Positions 43,533 through 53,327 of a stretch of 64,000 nucleotides of DNA are shown here, in pieces. Each line of letters starts with the position of its first letter. Position 1 is the first letter of the stretch. The notes beneath the pieces are model-generated. The model was not told where the DNA came from, searched no databases, and saw only the letters and a list, made by a program, of their open reading frames with translations. This stretch comes from Haloprofundus marisrubri (GTDB lineage: Archaea; Halobacteriota; Halobacteria; Halobacteriales; Haloferacaceae), in assembly GCF_001469955.1 (NCBI RefSeq), contig NZ_LOPU01000037.1:97569-161568 (forward strand), read 5' to 3'. A program made the position numbers and the translations under genes.

Positions 43533-45974
43533 ATGGCCGCCACCGACGAGGTCGCCTACGTCGAACACCCGCTTCTCGCCCCCAGTTTCATCGAGCGTCG
43601 TCTCTACCAGATACAACTCGCCGGACGGTCCCGAGACGGTCACACGCTCGTCTGCCTTCCGACCGGGTTGGGGAAGACGACGGTCAGCCTCCTCGTCACG
43701 GCCGAACGACTCTCGGAAGTCGGCGGCAAATCCCTCCTCCTCGCGCCGACGAAACCGCTCGTCCAACAGCACGCCGACTTCTACCGCGAAGCGCTCTCCA
43801 TCCCCGACGACGACATCGTCGTCTTCACCGGCGACGTCCGCCCCGACGACCGGGCGGCGCTGTGGGACGACGCCCAAATCGTCATCGCCACCCCACAGGT
43901 CGTCGAAAACGACCTCGTCGGCGGCAGAGTGAGCCTCGCCGACGTGACCCACCTCACCTTCGACGAGTGCCACCGCGGAACCGGCGATTACGCGTACGTC
44001 TACATCGCCGAGCGCTACCACCAAGACGCCGAAAATCCGCTCGTGACGGGCATGAGCGCGTCGCCCGGCGGCGACAAGGAGGATATCCTCACCGTCTGTG
44101 AGAACCTCGGCCTCGTCGACGTGACGGTGATGACCGAAGACGACGCCGACGTCGCCGAGTACACCTACGACACCGAAGTCGAGTGGGAGCGAATCAGCCT
44201 CCCCGACGACATTCTGACCATCCGAAACGCGCTCAACGAGGTCATCAAAGACCGACTGAGCAAGCTGAAATCGCTCGGCGTGACGCGGGCGACGAGTCCG
44301 GACATCTCCCAGAAGCAACTCAACGGCATCCGCGCCGAGTTGCAGAAGATGATACACGCCGACAACGGCGACGGCTACAAAGGGATGTCCGTCCACGCGG
44401 AGGTGATGAAACTCCGGCGAGCGGTCGAACTCGTCGAGACCCAGAGCGTCGAATCCGTCCGTCGATACTTCGAACGGCAGCGCAACGCCGCCCGGTCGTC
44501 GGGGGCGTCGAAGGCGAGTCAGCGACTCGTCGCCGAACCCAAAGTCAGAGAGGCGATGCGTCTGGCCGAATCGTTCGACGAACTCCACCCGAAGTTCTCG
44601 AAAACGCGCATCCTTCTGGCCGAAACGCTCGGTCTCGGTGGGGGCGAACGCGTCATCGTGTTCACCGAGTCCCGCGACACCGCCGAGGCGCTGACCGAGT
44701 TTCTGTCGGGGAGTTTCGACGCCCGACGGTTCGTCGGCCAAGGCGACAAGGAAGGCTCCGACGGGATGACCCAGAAGGAACAACAGGAGACGCTCGACGC
44801 CTTCCGGGCGGGTGAGTTCGAGGTGCTCGTTTCCACCTCCGTCGCCGAGGAAGGACTGGACGTGCCGGAAGTCGACCTCGTACTGTTTTACGAACCCGTG
44901 CCGACGGCGATTCGCTCCATTCAGCGGAAAGGCCGGACGGGACGACAGACCGAGGGCCGCGTCGTCGTCCTCATGGCCGAGGACACCCGCGACGAGGCGT
45001 ACTTCTGGATTTCCCGGCGCAAGGAGAGCCAGATGGAAGACGAACTGAAGAAACTGAAAGGCGTCGCCGACGAAGTCGAAGACGAACTCGACGACTCCCA
45101 ACAGAGCCTCGACGCCTTCGAGGGCAGTGCGGGCGGAAGCGACGGCCCGAGCGCCCGCGAGAAGCGGATGCAACCTGGACTGGCCGATTTCTCCGAGTCG
45201 TCCGAAGAGGACACGGCCGACGAAGCCACCGATTCGGGCGCGGCAGACGAAGACGACGAGGCCGACGAGACGGACGCCGCCGAATCCGACGGCGTCGTCG
45301 CGGCCGCCGACAGCAGCGACGACGAGGACCTCGTCGAAATCGTCGCCGACCAGCGCGAACTCGACTCGACTATCGCCCGCGACCTCTCGACGCGCGAGGG
45401 AATCCGGACGCGACTCGAAACGCTCGCCGTCGGCGACTACGTGCTCTCCGACCGCGTCGCTGTCGAACGTAAGTCGGTCTCGGACTTCCTCGACACGCTC
45501 ACCGGCGGCGACCGCTCGCTGTTCGAGCAGGTCGCCGATATGTCGAGACACTACTCGCGGCCCATCGTCGTCATCGAGGGCGACCGACTGTACGAGGAGC
45601 GAAACGTCCACCCGAACGCGATTCGGGGTGCGCTTTCGAGTCTCGCCGTCGACTTCGGGGTGAGTGTCCTCCGAACCGAAGACGAGAAAGACACCGCCGA
45701 CCTGTTCGAGGTCATCGCCACGCGCGAACAGGTCAGCGCCGAACGCTCGGTCAACGTCCACGGCGAGAAGAGCGCGAAGACGCTCGACGAACAGCAGGAG
45801 TACGTCGTCAGCGCTATCGCCGACATCGGGCCGGTGTCGGCGCGCGCCCTGCTCGAACACTTCGGCTCCGTCGAAGCGGTGATGATTGCGTCGAAAGACG
45901 AGTTGCTCGAAGTCCACGGCGTCGGCGAGGTGACCGCCGACAGAATCCGAGAAGTCATCGGCAGTGACTATTAG
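43533..45974 (+). CDS. hef: Hef helicase/nuclease (XPF/FANCM-type)
   Basis: 813 residues. N-terminal SF2 helicase: ERRLYQIQLAGRSRDGHTLV, Walker A PTGLGKTTVSLLV, DECH box LTFDECHRGTGDYAYV, SAT-like MSASPGGDKEDI, and motif VI IQRKGRTGRQTEGRVVV. A roughly 100-residue acidic linker (SESSEEDTADEATDSG...) leads to an XPF-type nuclease with DQRELDSTI, GDYVLSDRVAVERKSVSDFL, and a tandem helix-hairpin-helix (LEVHGVGEVTADRIREVIG). Both active sites look intact. It processes stalled forks and branched DNA, often with PCNA. Confidence 0.95.
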   Translation: MAATDEVAYVEHPLLAPSFIERRLYQIQLAGRSRDGHTLVCLPTGLGKTTVSLLVTAERLSEVGGKSLLLAPTKPLVQQHADFYREALSIPDDDIVVFTGDVRPDDRAALWDDAQIVIATPQVVENDLVGGRVSLADVTHLTFDECHRGTGDYAYVYIAERYHQDAENPLVTGMSASPGGDKEDILTVCENLGLVDVTVMTEDDADVAEYTYDTEVEWERISLPDDILTIRNALNEVIKDRLSKLKSLGVTRATSPDISQKQLNGIRAELQKMIHADNGDGYKGMSVHAEVMKLRRAVELVETQSVESVRRYFERQRNAARSSGASKASQRLVAEPKVREAMRLAESFDELHPKFSKTRILLAETLGLGGGERVIVFTESRDTAEALTEFLSGSFDARRFVGQGDKEGSDGMTQKEQQETLDAFRAGEFEVLVSTSVAEEGLDVPEVDLVLFYEPVPTAIRSIQRKGRTGRQTEGRVVVLMAEDTRDEAYFWISRRKESQMEDELKKLKGVADEVEDELDDSQQSLDAFEGSAGGSDGPSAREKRMQPGLADFSESSEEDTADEATDSGAADEDDEADETDAAESDGVVAAADSSDDEDLVEIVADQRELDSTIARDLSTREGIRTRLETLAVGDYVLSDRVAVERKSVSDFLDTLTGGDRSLFEQVADMSRHYSRPIVVIEGDRLYEERNVHPNAIRGALSSLAVDFGVSVLRTEDEKDTADLFEVIATREQVSAERSVNVHGEKSAKTLDEQQEYVVSAIADIGPVSARALLEHFGSVEAVMIASKDELLEVHGVGEVTADRIREVIGSDY

Positions 45975-46048
45975 GCGTACTAGGTTCTCTAGTGAGCATA
46001 TAGCCGTCCGGAGTAAGGCTCAAATAGCTCGCTCTGGGACTCCGTGAC

Positions 46049-46213
46049 ATGGCGTGGTCGAACGACGTTCATCGGTACGGACCGCCGCAACACGAACACC
46101 ATCGTTCGGACGAGCGCGTCCTCTACGGCGGCAGCGAGTCGACCCGACCGACAGAGCGGCGTCGGTACACCCTCGCACCCCACTACTGCGAGCCGAGAAC
46201 GATAGTGACGTGA
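46049..46213 (+). CDS. Tiny protein, 54 residues, with a YGPPQHE motif
   Basis: ATG at 46049 reads MAWSNDVHRYGPPQHEHHRS, later RVLYGGSESTRPTERRRYTL and a C-terminal CEPRTIVT. A TATA-like CAAATA at 46021-46026 is about 27 nt upstream. The peptide is rich in His, Tyr and Arg and has no membrane helix. The next small gene encodes the same YGxxQH(E/D) motif twice, which argues both are real and related. No known family. Confidence 0.45.
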   Translation: MAWSNDVHRYGPPQHEHHRSDERVLYGGSESTRPTERRRYTLAPHYCEPRTIVT

Positions 46214-46290
46214 GTGTGAGTGCCACACTCGCCGCTCATTTGTCGGGCCCAGCGCTTTACGAACTACAACCCCTTCAGACAACTACGGAG

Positions 46291-46566
46291 ATGGCGTCTC
46301 ACGATTCGTCCGGTTCGGACAGCGAGATGGCATTGTACGGCAGCGCACAGCACGACTCGGACGTCCCGAGCGATGGACGACCCGACCGACTGTACGGGTC
46401 GCCACAACACGAGTCGATGTCGGGACCGTACCCGTGTTCCGGGAGCGAACTCGCGCGCCCCACCGTCGTCGCCGAGTTCGACGACGAACCCGGCCGCGAC
46501 ACCGACGGGGGTCGGACCGCAGAGGAACCCGAACGGGCGACCCGAAACGTCTCGGTGAGTAGCTAA
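46291..46566 (+). CDS. Small acidic protein, 91 residues, with YGSxQH repeats
   Basis: Begins MASHDSSGSDSEMALYGSAQ and contains LYGSAQHDSD and LYGSPQHESM, spaced about 20 residues apart, then an acidic disordered tail (VVAEFDDEPGRDTDGG). A TATA-like CTTTACG lies near 46255, giving a leader of only a few bases, with GGAG just before the ATG. It shares the YGxxQH motif with the 54-residue gene 80 bases upstream. Function unknown. Confidence 0.5.
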   Translation: MASHDSSGSDSEMALYGSAQHDSDVPSDGRPDRLYGSPQHESMSGPYPCSGSELARPTVVAEFDDEPGRDTDGGRTAEEPERATRNVSVSS

Positions 46567-46591
46567 CCGGCCATAGTCCGCCGAGCTTCGG

Positions 46592-47230
46592 CTATCGATT
46601 CAGCGCCGAGAGCGTCTCGGCCGCTTCTCTGGCCGCCGACAGCAGTTCCTTGGCACGTCGTGGGTCGTCAGCGTCTTCGGCGGCCGTCGCGTAGCGCGTC
46701 ACCGTTCGAGTGAGCGCCGCGCGCGCCTCGCTCAGGTCACCCGACGTGGACTGTGGCCGTGCAGTCGTCGCCGTCGAGACGGACTGGTCGACGACTGTCG
46801 TCTCTTCACGTTCGCTGGTCGGTGTCTGCTGGGCCGGCGGTTGTTCGTTGGACTGCGACGCCTCGTTGGACTGCGGCGGTTCCGGCGTGACCTCGATATC
46901 GCCGCCCTCGTTGTCGGTTTCCGGCGACTGCGCCATTTCGGATTCGCCGGCCGCGTTCTGCGCTCGTGTCGCCTCCGCCGACTCGGCGGACTGGGCATTC
47001 TGACTGGACTGAGCGCCCTGACTGACCTGCGCGTTCTGACACGTCGGACAGAACTCTTGGCCTTGGTATCGGAAGATGGGGTCGCCGCAGGTGTCGCAGT
47101 GTTTGTTCGTCATCGTCGCACCCTTCAGGAGGAGTTCGCTCATCCGCTGGGTGGATTTGCGCTTCTCCTCGTCGCGGGCGAACTTCTCCCGAAGTTTCTC
47201 GCGTTCGGCTTCCTTGTCGAACTCGCTCAT
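46592..47230 (-). CDS. Zinc-ribbon protein of the Sjogren/scleroderma autoantigen 1 (p27) family
   Basis: 212 residues from MSEFDKEAEREKLREKFARD. The family core is SELLLKGATMTNKHCDTCGD and the zinc ribbon CDTCGDPIFRYQGQEFCPTC. A long Gln/Ser/Ala-rich segment with repeats (SQGAQSSQNAQSAESAEATR) and a C-terminal helix (AREAAETLSALNR) follow. Archaeal members are conserved but uncharacterised. The start at 47230 is used because the upstream extension is non-coding in composition. Confidence 0.8.
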   Translation of the reverse strand: MSEFDKEAEREKLREKFARDEEKRKSTQRMSELLLKGATMTNKHCDTCGDPIFRYQGQEFCPTCQNAQVSQGAQSSQNAQSAESAEATRAQNAAGESEMAQSPETDNEGGDIEVTPEPPQSNEASQSNEQPPAQQTPTSEREETTVVDQSVSTATTARPQSTSGDLSEARAALTRTVTRYATAAEDADDPRRAKELLSAAREAAETLSALNR

Positions 47231-47410
47231 ATCGCGGCACAAGGGTAGCTGTGCCGAAAAAGTCACCGGGGGTAGCCGTCGTTTCGGCGTCCGAAACCCG
47301 GCGCGTCGGGGTGTCTATCGTGACCGTAAACTGTCGTCACCACGCGAAAGTTTCGACAGATGACGAACCCCAAATTCGGGTTAGTCGCGTATTTCGGGGG
47401 GTTCCGAAGC

Positions 47411-47418
47411 GTTTAATC
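47411..47418 (+). promoter_or_regulatory. BRE/TATA of mdh
   Basis: CCGAAGC followed by GTTTAATC ends 26 nt before the mdh ATG. The transcript would have at most a few bases of leader. Confidence 0.6.
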
Positions 47419-47444
47419 ACGTTCCGCGGTTCGATTTACGTGGT

Positions 47445-48359
47445 ATGACGAAAGTGAGCGTGGTCGGTGCCGCCGGGACGGTGGGCGCCGCCGCTGGGTA
47501 CAACATCGCGCTGCGGGACATCGCCGACGAACTCGTCTTCGTCGACATCCCGGATATGGAGGATAAAACGGTCGGACAGGCAGCCGACACGAACCACGGC
47601 ATCGCCTACGACTCGAACACCGTCGTCCGACAGGGCGGCTACGAGGACACCGAAGGCTCCGACGTCGTCGTCATCACGGCGGGCATCCCGCGCAAGGAGG
47701 GCCAGACCCGTATCGACCTCGCGGGCGACAACGCGCCTATCATGGCGGATATCGGCTCCTCGCTCGCCGAGTACAACGACGACTTCGTCTCTATCACCAC
47801 CTCGAACCCGGTGGACCTGCTCAACCGCCACCTCTACGAGGCCGGCGACCGCGACCGCCACAAAGTCATCGGCTTCGGCGGCCGCCTCGACTCCGCTCGC
47901 TTCCGCTACGTGCTCTCGGAGCGCTTCGGCGTCCCCGTCAAGAACGTCGAGGCGACGATTCTCGGCGAACACGGCGACGCACAGGTGCCCGTGTTCTCGA
48001 AAGTTCGTGTCGACGGGCGCGACCCCGAGTTCAGCGAGGACGAGAGAGAGGAGATTCTCGGCGACCTTCAAGAGTCGGCGATGGACGTCATCAGCCGAAA
48101 AGGCGCGACGCAGTGGGGTCCGGCGACGGGCGTCGCCCACATGGTCGAGGCCGTCCTCCACGACACCGGTGAAGTGCTGCCCGGCAGCCTCGTGTTGAAC
48201 GGCGAGTACGGTTACGAGGACACCGCTTTCGGCGTTCCCGTCAGACTCGGCTCCGACGGTATCGAGGAAGTCGTCGACTGGGACCTCGACGAGTACGAAG
48301 CGGAACTGATGGACGACGCTGCCGAGAAACTCCGCGACCAGTACAACAAAATCGCGTAA
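47445..48359 (+). CDS. mdh: Malate dehydrogenase (LDH-like halophilic type)
   Basis: 304 residues. NAD-binding [15 protein letters not shown], substrate loop [19 protein letters not shown] with the Arg of the malate-specific type, [16 protein letters not shown], active-site His in [16 protein letters not shown], and [19 protein letters not shown]. It oxidises malate to oxaloacetate in the citric-acid cycle. It is very acidic, as in the well-studied haloarchaeal tetramer. Monocistronic. Confidence 0.95.
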   Translation: MTKVSVVGAAGTVGAAAGYNIALRDIADELVFVDIPDMEDKTVGQAADTNHGIAYDSNTVVRQGGYEDTEGSDVVVITAGIPRKEGQTRIDLAGDNAPIMADIGSSLAEYNDDFVSITTSNPVDLLNRHLYEAGDRDRHKVIGFGGRLDSARFRYVLSERFGVPVKNVEATILGEHGDAQVPVFSKVRVDGRDPEFSEDEREEILGDLQESAMDVISRKGATQWGPATGVAHMVEAVLHDTGEVLPGSLVLNGEYGYEDTAFGVPVRLGSDGIEEVVDWDLDEYEAELMDDAAEKLRDQYNKIA

Positions 48360-48474
48360 CTGCGCGCGACTACGTGACCGCACTACGCGGCCTTCCGATA
48401 GTGCCGCAGCGGCGACCGATTCTCACACCTTCTTTCATCGTTTCCGAGTCTCGCAACCGGAGTATGCCGACAGT

Positions 48475-48669
48475 CTACCGAATCAGTTGCTCCAACAGCC
48501 GCTCGTGTCGGCGTCGGGCACGGACGTAGCCGACGGCAGTGTGACCGCACATCAGTAGACAGAACATCAGTACGCTCGCACCGATTGCCAACTCGACCCC
48601 GGTCTGGACCGTCAGCTCGAGGCCGGTGACGACTCCGAGAAGCGGGACGACGACTGCGGCGTGGAGCAT
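48475..48669 (-). CDS. Small two-helix membrane protein, 64 residues
   Basis: From ATG 48667-48669: MLHAAVVVPLLGVVTGLELT, then VGVELAIGASVLMFCLLMCG-type hydrophobic helix, ending in a basic tail RARRRHERLLEQLIR. A GTG seven codons upstream is another start. The frame is open further upstream but that portion is not protein-like. Function unknown. Confidence 0.5.
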   Translation of the reverse strand: MLHAAVVVPLLGVVTGLELTVQTGVELAIGASVLMFCLLMCGHTAVGYVRARRRHERLLEQLIR

Positions 48670-48834
48670 CGAAATCACGCTCACAGCTACGTCGACCGGG
48701 TATAACGATATACACCGACTAACAGGACGGTAAGTAGCCCTGACTGGACCGAAACCACTGCCTACTCGTCTTTCTCGGAGTCGATACTCTCTCCGCGTCG
48801 AAACAGTTAGTAACGTAGACATTAACGAGTCGAT

Positions 48835-49308
48835 ATGCGCCGCCGCGCCCTCCTCTCGATAGCGGGTACCATCGTCGCAACCACCACCGCAGGCTGTTCG
48901 GACGCGTTCTCCGACGGGTCGAACGCCGTCGACGACGCGTCCGACGCCAAGAATCGAAACGGAACCGAGACGTCGACATCGACACCGACGCCCGCACCGA
49001 CGTTCGACGGCGGGTCGTCGAATGTCGAACTCGTCGACCACGAACTCGTCCGGACGAACGACGGCGAGGCCGGTGAACTGGTCGCCGTCTCCGGGACGGT
49101 CCAAAACACCGGCGAGCAGTCCATCACCGGCCTCGCGCTTCGAGTGCAGTTTCTCGACACTGACGGCGAGATGCTGACCGCGACGACGATAGACGTCCGC
49201 GAACTGGCTGCCGGTCGGTCGTGGGCGTTCGAGTCGACGTATCCCCGCGCGGGGGCAGACGCCGCCGCCGTCGCAGAGTACCGTCTCGTGGCGTCGGTCG
49301 ACGAATAA
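48835..49308 (+). CDS. Secreted lipoprotein with a FxLYD-like domain
   Basis: 157 residues. Tat-type signal MRRRALLSIAGTIVATTTAG with lipobox TAGC (Cys21), then a Thr/Ser/Pro tether. The mature domain (about 62-157) reads VELVDHELVRTNDGEAGELV, VSGTVQNTGEQSITGLALRV and AAGRSWAFESTYPRAGADAA, typical of FxLYD beta-sandwich domains on cell-surface proteins. Function unknown. Confidence 0.75.
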   Translation: MRRRALLSIAGTIVATTTAGCSDAFSDGSNAVDDASDAKNRNGTETSTSTPTPAPTFDGGSSNVELVDHELVRTNDGEAGELVAVSGTVQNTGEQSITGLALRVQFLDTDGEMLTATTIDVRELAAGRSWAFESTYPRAGADAAAVAEYRLVASVDE

Positions 49309-49330
49309 AAAAGTTCGACTGCTGTTTTTT
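49307..49330. terminator. Bidirectional terminator between convergent genes
   Basis: AAAAAA at 49307-49312 and TTTTTT at 49325-49330 give an oligo-T run on each strand at the 3' ends of the two convergent genes, the expected archaeal signal in both directions. Confidence 0.65.
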
Positions 49331-49331
49331 C

Positions 49332-50591
49332 TTAGTCGCTCGACTCGTGTCGGTCCAGTTCGTACTGGAAGCCGATGGTGTTCTCCGGCGTGACGCGGAG
49401 CGTCCAGTCGCCCACCGACGGGTCGTCGACGCGGTAGACGAACTCCTCGCCGCCGTTGCGGACGGCGTAGTCGTCGCCCTGTTGGACGGCGTTGCGCGCG
49501 CGTTCACCACTCAGGTCGACGAATCCGCTGCTGCTGACGCGGACGCGTTCGGCCTCGACGACGTTGCCCTCGGGGTCGACGAACTCGACGTCGAAGTCGG
49601 CCTCGTCGGCGTCCTCGGCACCGTAGTAGCTGTTCGGCGTGAGCGTGAGCGTCACGTTCTCGGTGTCTTCGCTGACCTCGAAGTCGCTCTCGAACGCTTC
49701 CGAGGGCTGTTTCCAGACGACGAAGCCGATGTCGACTCGCTGCCAGTAGTCGTTGTTCGCCTGCCGGTTCGGGTCGTTCAGACCGAGGTTGACGTTGGCG
49801 TTGTAGCGACCGCGGTCGGCTTCCTCGGGCGGCGACACCGTGACGGTGACCGTCGCCGTCTCACCGGGCGCAATCTGGCTCGGTGCGTCGATGTCTATCC
49901 ACGAGGGATTGAGCTGGTTCGGGCAGTGCCCGCTGCAGTGTCGTCGTTCGGTGGTCAGTTCCGGGTTCAGCGGGACCGCGCTGTCGCCGGTGTTCTCGAT
50001 GACGAGTTGGCGGGTGAAGCTGTCGCCGGCTTCGACCTGCGCGTGGACGTAGGTGTCCGAGTGAATCTGCACCGTCGGTTCTCGCCAGACGTTGGCGGCG
50101 ACGTGCGCGGAATGTACCGGCTGTGCGGGGCGGCCGGGGTAGGTCACTTTCTCGTCGGTGAACGCGACGAGACCGCGGTAGTCGGCCGTCTCGGCGTCTT
50201 CGGGAACCTCGACGCTGACGGTGTACTCGGCCGTTTCACCCGCGTCGATGCTCGACGGACCCTCGATGTCGACCCACTCGTTTTCGAGCGGGAACTCCAT
50301 CATCGGGCCGGCCGCGAGATGCGGGTCGACGTCGACGGACTCGTCTTCGCCGTTCTTCACCGTGACGGTGTATTCGAGGCTCTCGCCCGGTTTCACGTCA
50401 CGGTAGCTGTCGTCGACGTCGATGTACAGTCGCGTGTAGTTCGTCTCGGTTCGCTCGTCGGCCGCCGCGACGGAGTCGACCGTCGGCGCGGGGACGTCGG
50501 CTGGCTCGTCGGTGGCCGGGAACGCGGCCGCCGCTGGGAATGCGCTCAGCACGACCAGCGCGACGAGCAACAGGTTGAATCGTCGTGTCAT
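49332..50591 (-). CDS. Secreted multi-domain beta-sandwich protein
   Basis: 419 residues from MTRRFNLLLVALVVLSAFPA with a Sec signal peptide ending near AAAA. The mature protein has at least two repeats of the NEW3/CARDB-type pattern: DVKPGESLEYTVTVKNGEDE and IDAGETAEYTVSVEVPED, then VEAGDSFTRQLVIENTGDSA and IAPGETATVTVTVSPPEEAD. A Cys-containing loop (RRHCSGHCPNQLNP) may form a disulfide. No membrane anchor or lipobox is seen at the C-terminus. It probably works outside the cell; role unknown. Confidence 0.75.
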   Translation of the reverse strand: MTRRFNLLLVALVVLSAFPAAAAFPATDEPADVPAPTVDSVAAADERTETNYTRLYIDVDDSYRDVKPGESLEYTVTVKNGEDESVDVDPHLAAGPMMEFPLENEWVDIEGPSSIDAGETAEYTVSVEVPEDAETADYRGLVAFTDEKVTYPGRPAQPVHSAHVAANVWREPTVQIHSDTYVHAQVEAGDSFTRQLVIENTGDSAVPLNPELTTERRHCSGHCPNQLNPSWIDIDAPSQIAPGETATVTVTVSPPEEADRGRYNANVNLGLNDPNRQANNDYWQRVDIGFVVWKQPSEAFESDFEVSEDTENVTLTLTPNSYYGAEDADEADFDVEFVDPEGNVVEAERVRVSSSGFVDLSGERARNAVQQGDDYAVRNGGEEFVYRVDDPSVGDWTLRVTPENTIGFQYELDRHESSD

Positions 50592-50749
50592 GGTTTGGTC
50601 GTAGCCACGGCTCGGCGTCTCGACCAAGCGGTGGAGGGCTTGGAGAGCACGGAGCGTGCTACGACTACAGATTTGTTGGAATATATTAAATAATTTTTGA
50701 CAGGCTAATCAGCGTGTGGACTGAACTCTCCTCCGCGTTGCGAGTCCGC

Positions 50750-52495
50750 TCACTGCCCGCCCGAGAGCCGTTGTTTGAGCGCCGTCGCCGTCTTCTCGCC
50801 GACGCCGGGCACGTCGCGTAGGTCGTCGGCCGACGCGGTGCGGATGTTGTCGACGCTGCCGAACCGTCGAAGGAGGCTTCGCCGCGTCGAAGGTCCGACG
50901 CCGGGTACGTCGTCCAAGACGGTTTTCACGTCGTCACGCAGCGTCTGATGGTACGAAACGGCGAAGCGGTGTGCCTCGTCGCGGACGCGTTGGAGGACGT
51001 GGAGATGTGGCGCGTCGCTCGGCCAGTTGTACACCTGCGAGTCGGTGATGACCAGTTCTTCGTCTTTCGCCAACGCGATGGCGGGAACGTCCCAGCCGAC
51101 TTCCCGAAGCGCGTCCTGTGCCGCGCCCAGTTGTCCGTCGCCGCCGTCGATGAGCAGCAAGTCGGGGTCGGGCCTGTCGTCGCGGCCTTCGACGGCGCGT
51201 TCGGCCCGCCAGCGAATCAACTCGCGCATGTTCGCGTAGTCGTCGTTTCTGTCGGGCAGTTTCTTTCGTCGGTAATCCGATTTCTCCGCACTGCCGTCGA
51301 CGAAGCAGACGTCGCTGCCGACGACGGCTTTGCCTTGCGCGTGGCTCACGTCGAACCCCTCGATGCGGGTCGGCCGCGAGATTCCCAGTGCGTCGGCCAA
51401 CGCGCCGAGTTCGTCGCCGCGGGCGGGACCGCGTCGGGCGTTTTTCAGCGCGAGTTCGACCAGTTTCGCCTCCCGGCCCGCGCCGGGGACGCGGACGCTG
51501 ACGCCTTCGGCTTCCAGCCACGCCAACAGTTCGTCGTCCTCGGGTCGCTCCGAGAGCAGTAGCGCATCCGGCAACCGTCGCTCGGCGTAGTACTGCGGAA
51601 TAAATGCTGAGAGAACCTCGGCGACTCTGTCCTCGCCCTCGGGCGCTTGCAGACGGTGACGCGACCGGTCGACCAACTGTCCGCGTTCGCTGTGCAGACG
51701 CGCAACAGTCGCCGTATCGCCTTTGATGGCTGCGCCGAGTACGTCGACTTCGCGTTCGCGACTTTGGCCCGACACCGCCTCGCCGCCACCGCTGTGGAAC
51801 GATTCGACGGCGTCGAGTTTGTCTCGCAGGTTCGCCGCGCGCTCGAACTCCTGATTCTGCGCTGCACTCTCCATCTCTCGCCGGAGCGGGTCCGCGAGCA
51901 CACCCGTCTCGCCCTCGAAGAACCGAACGACCGAGTTCGCGTCCTCTCGGTACGCTTCCTCCGAAATCTCACCGGTACAGGGCGCGGTACACAGCCCCAT
52001 CTCGTAGTCGAGACACGGTCTGTCACGGCCGCTGTACTTGTGGTCCGAACAGCCGCGGACGCCGTACGTCTCGCGGAGCGCCTTCACGACCACGTCGACT
52101 CGTCCCTTGTCGGTGTAGGGGCCGAAGATAGTCGAACCCTCCTCGGGGTCGCGCGTCACCTCGATTCGGGGAACGGGGTGGTCGGTCAGTTGGACGAGCG
52201 GGTAGGATTTGTCGTCTTTCAGTCGGACGTTGTACTTCGGCTGGTGGCGCTTGATGAGGTTCGCTTCCAGCAACAACGCCTGTGTCTCGGTGTCGGTGAC
52301 GGCGAAGTCGACGTGTTCGGCACGCCGGACCATCCGCCTGATACGGTTGCTTCGCGGGTCCGCGTACGACCGGACACGACTTCTGAGGTCGACGGCTTTG
52401 CCCACGTAGAGAACGGTGTCGTCGGCCAGAAACTGGTAGACGCCCGGCTCCCTCGGTAACTCCCCTGCGCGCTCGCGGACCCCGCTCGCGTCCAT
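50750..52495 (-). CDS. uvrC: UvrABC excinuclease subunit C
   Basis: 581 residues from [20 protein letters not shown]; the longer frame upstream is not conserved sequence. N-terminal GIY-YIG nuclease ([20 protein letters not shown]), a Cys-rich loop ([20 protein letters not shown]), UVR domain ([20 protein letters not shown]), RNase-H-like 5' nuclease ([34 protein letters not shown]), and C-terminal helix-hairpin-helix pair ([35 protein letters not shown]). It makes both incisions with UvrB. Confidence 0.96.
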   Translation of the reverse strand: MDASGVRERAGELPREPGVYQFLADDTVLYVGKAVDLRSRVRSYADPRSNRIRRMVRRAEHVDFAVTDTETQALLLEANLIKRHQPKYNVRLKDDKSYPLVQLTDHPVPRIEVTRDPEEGSTIFGPYTDKGRVDVVVKALRETYGVRGCSDHKYSGRDRPCLDYEMGLCTAPCTGEISEEAYREDANSVVRFFEGETGVLADPLRREMESAAQNQEFERAANLRDKLDAVESFHSGGGEAVSGQSREREVDVLGAAIKGDTATVARLHSERGQLVDRSRHRLQAPEGEDRVAEVLSAFIPQYYAERRLPDALLLSERPEDDELLAWLEAEGVSVRVPGAGREAKLVELALKNARRGPARGDELGALADALGISRPTRIEGFDVSHAQGKAVVGSDVCFVDGSAEKSDYRRKKLPDRNDDYANMRELIRWRAERAVEGRDDRPDPDLLLIDGGDGQLGAAQDALREVGWDVPAIALAKDEELVITDSQVYNWPSDAPHLHVLQRVRDEAHRFAVSYHQTLRDDVKTVLDDVPGVGPSTRRSLLRRFGSVDNIRTASADDLRDVPGVGEKTATALKQRLSGGQ

Positions 52496-52944
52496 TCGGT
52501 TTCGATTGGGTGCCAAGGGGCTTGAGGGTGACGCGTTCGACCCGCACGACCCGCCCCAATCGCTGTCCGACTGTCTTTCGTCAGCCTCGTACGAGGCTTG
52601 GAGGAACGGTATCGACGGTGCTGGCAACCGGCGGAATAGAAGCCAGACTCATCGACATCACTCTGCACGTACTGCTTTCGCCGCTTCTGTTCGAGAAGGC
52701 GGCGACGGCCGGCCTCAACTCCTTCCGGTCGAACTTCCCACTCATCGGTTTGCTGGCTATCGTCGGCCCTCTCCTGTCGGTGGACTGGCGCGAGCGAGTG
52801 ACCGAGACCGAACTCCTCGAACACACGTCCATCTCGCCGTCGGACGACGACAGCGACTCGCCGGCACTGACCGATAATCCCGGATACCTCGCTCACTCCT
52901 CACGTCCCGTCACCTACAAAGTCCCGTCACCCGAACGTCGCGGC
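52496..52944. other. Intergenic region without a supported gene
   Basis: Between divergent uvrC and the 87-residue gene. One frame stays open on the plus strand and is continuous with the 87-residue gene, including a hydrophobic stretch (ITLHVLLSPLLFEKAATAGL), but it lacks an acidic haloarchaeal composition and an obvious start. I see promoters and nothing firm. Confidence 0.5.
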
Positions 52945-53208
52945 ATGACAGACGCCGTCCGCTGCTGGTTCGTCGAACGCGACTACACCGACCGCGACCT
53001 CATCGTCCTCACGTACGCGACGCTCGACGGCGAGCGAAGCTACAGAAAAGAACTCTCGGTGACAGTCATCGACCGCTACGACGTGACCGCCGCCGTCGAC
53101 GTCGACCCGGACAACCTCGAACACATCGACGACCCTGACCGGCGCGAACGCTACGCGACGGAAGCCGAGCGGATGGCGAACTCGCACGACCCCGACGACG
53201 AAGTCTGA
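52945..53208 (+). CDS. Small acidic haloarchaeal protein, 87 residues
   Basis: Starts MTDAVRCWFVERDYTDRDLI, continuing VLTYATLDGERSYRKELSVT and a C-terminal acidic helix ERMANSHDPDDEV. A weak TATA-like ACAAAG is centred about 27 nt before the ATG. It is alpha/beta and soluble and looks like a conserved haloarchaeal family, but I cannot name it. Confidence 0.6.
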   Translation: MTDAVRCWFVERDYTDRDLIVLTYATLDGERSYRKELSVTVIDRYDVTAAVDVDPDNLEHIDDPDRRERYATEAERMANSHDPDDEV

Positions 53209-53289
53209 GTAGCTTCGAATCGCCCGACTGAACCGGTTCTGATGCCCGCTTTATCGACGACCGACCTACGAGTGTCGGTATCACGGAAC

Positions 53290-53308
53290 CCAAAACACTT
53301 TATTTTGG
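53290..53308 (+). promoter_or_regulatory. Palindromic TATA region of the ABC exporter operon
   Basis: CCAAAACACTTTATTTTGG has a 6-bp inverted repeat (CCAAAA/TTTTGG) around CTTTATTTT, whose centre is 26 nt before the ATG at 53328. The palindrome overlapping the TATA element suggests an operator. Confidence 0.45.
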
Positions 53309-53327
53309 ACCGCGGCAAGGCCGGACC

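Noticed and set aside
43494..45917. Long minus-strand frame of 807 codons opposite hef
   Set aside because: It has no domain and mirrors the codon bias of hef; the plus-strand frame carries complete helicase and nuclease motifs.
45989..46282. Minus-strand 97-codon frame after hef
   Set aside because: Basic and Arg/Ser-rich, unlike haloarchaeal proteins, and it overlaps the plus-strand small gene with a better promoter.
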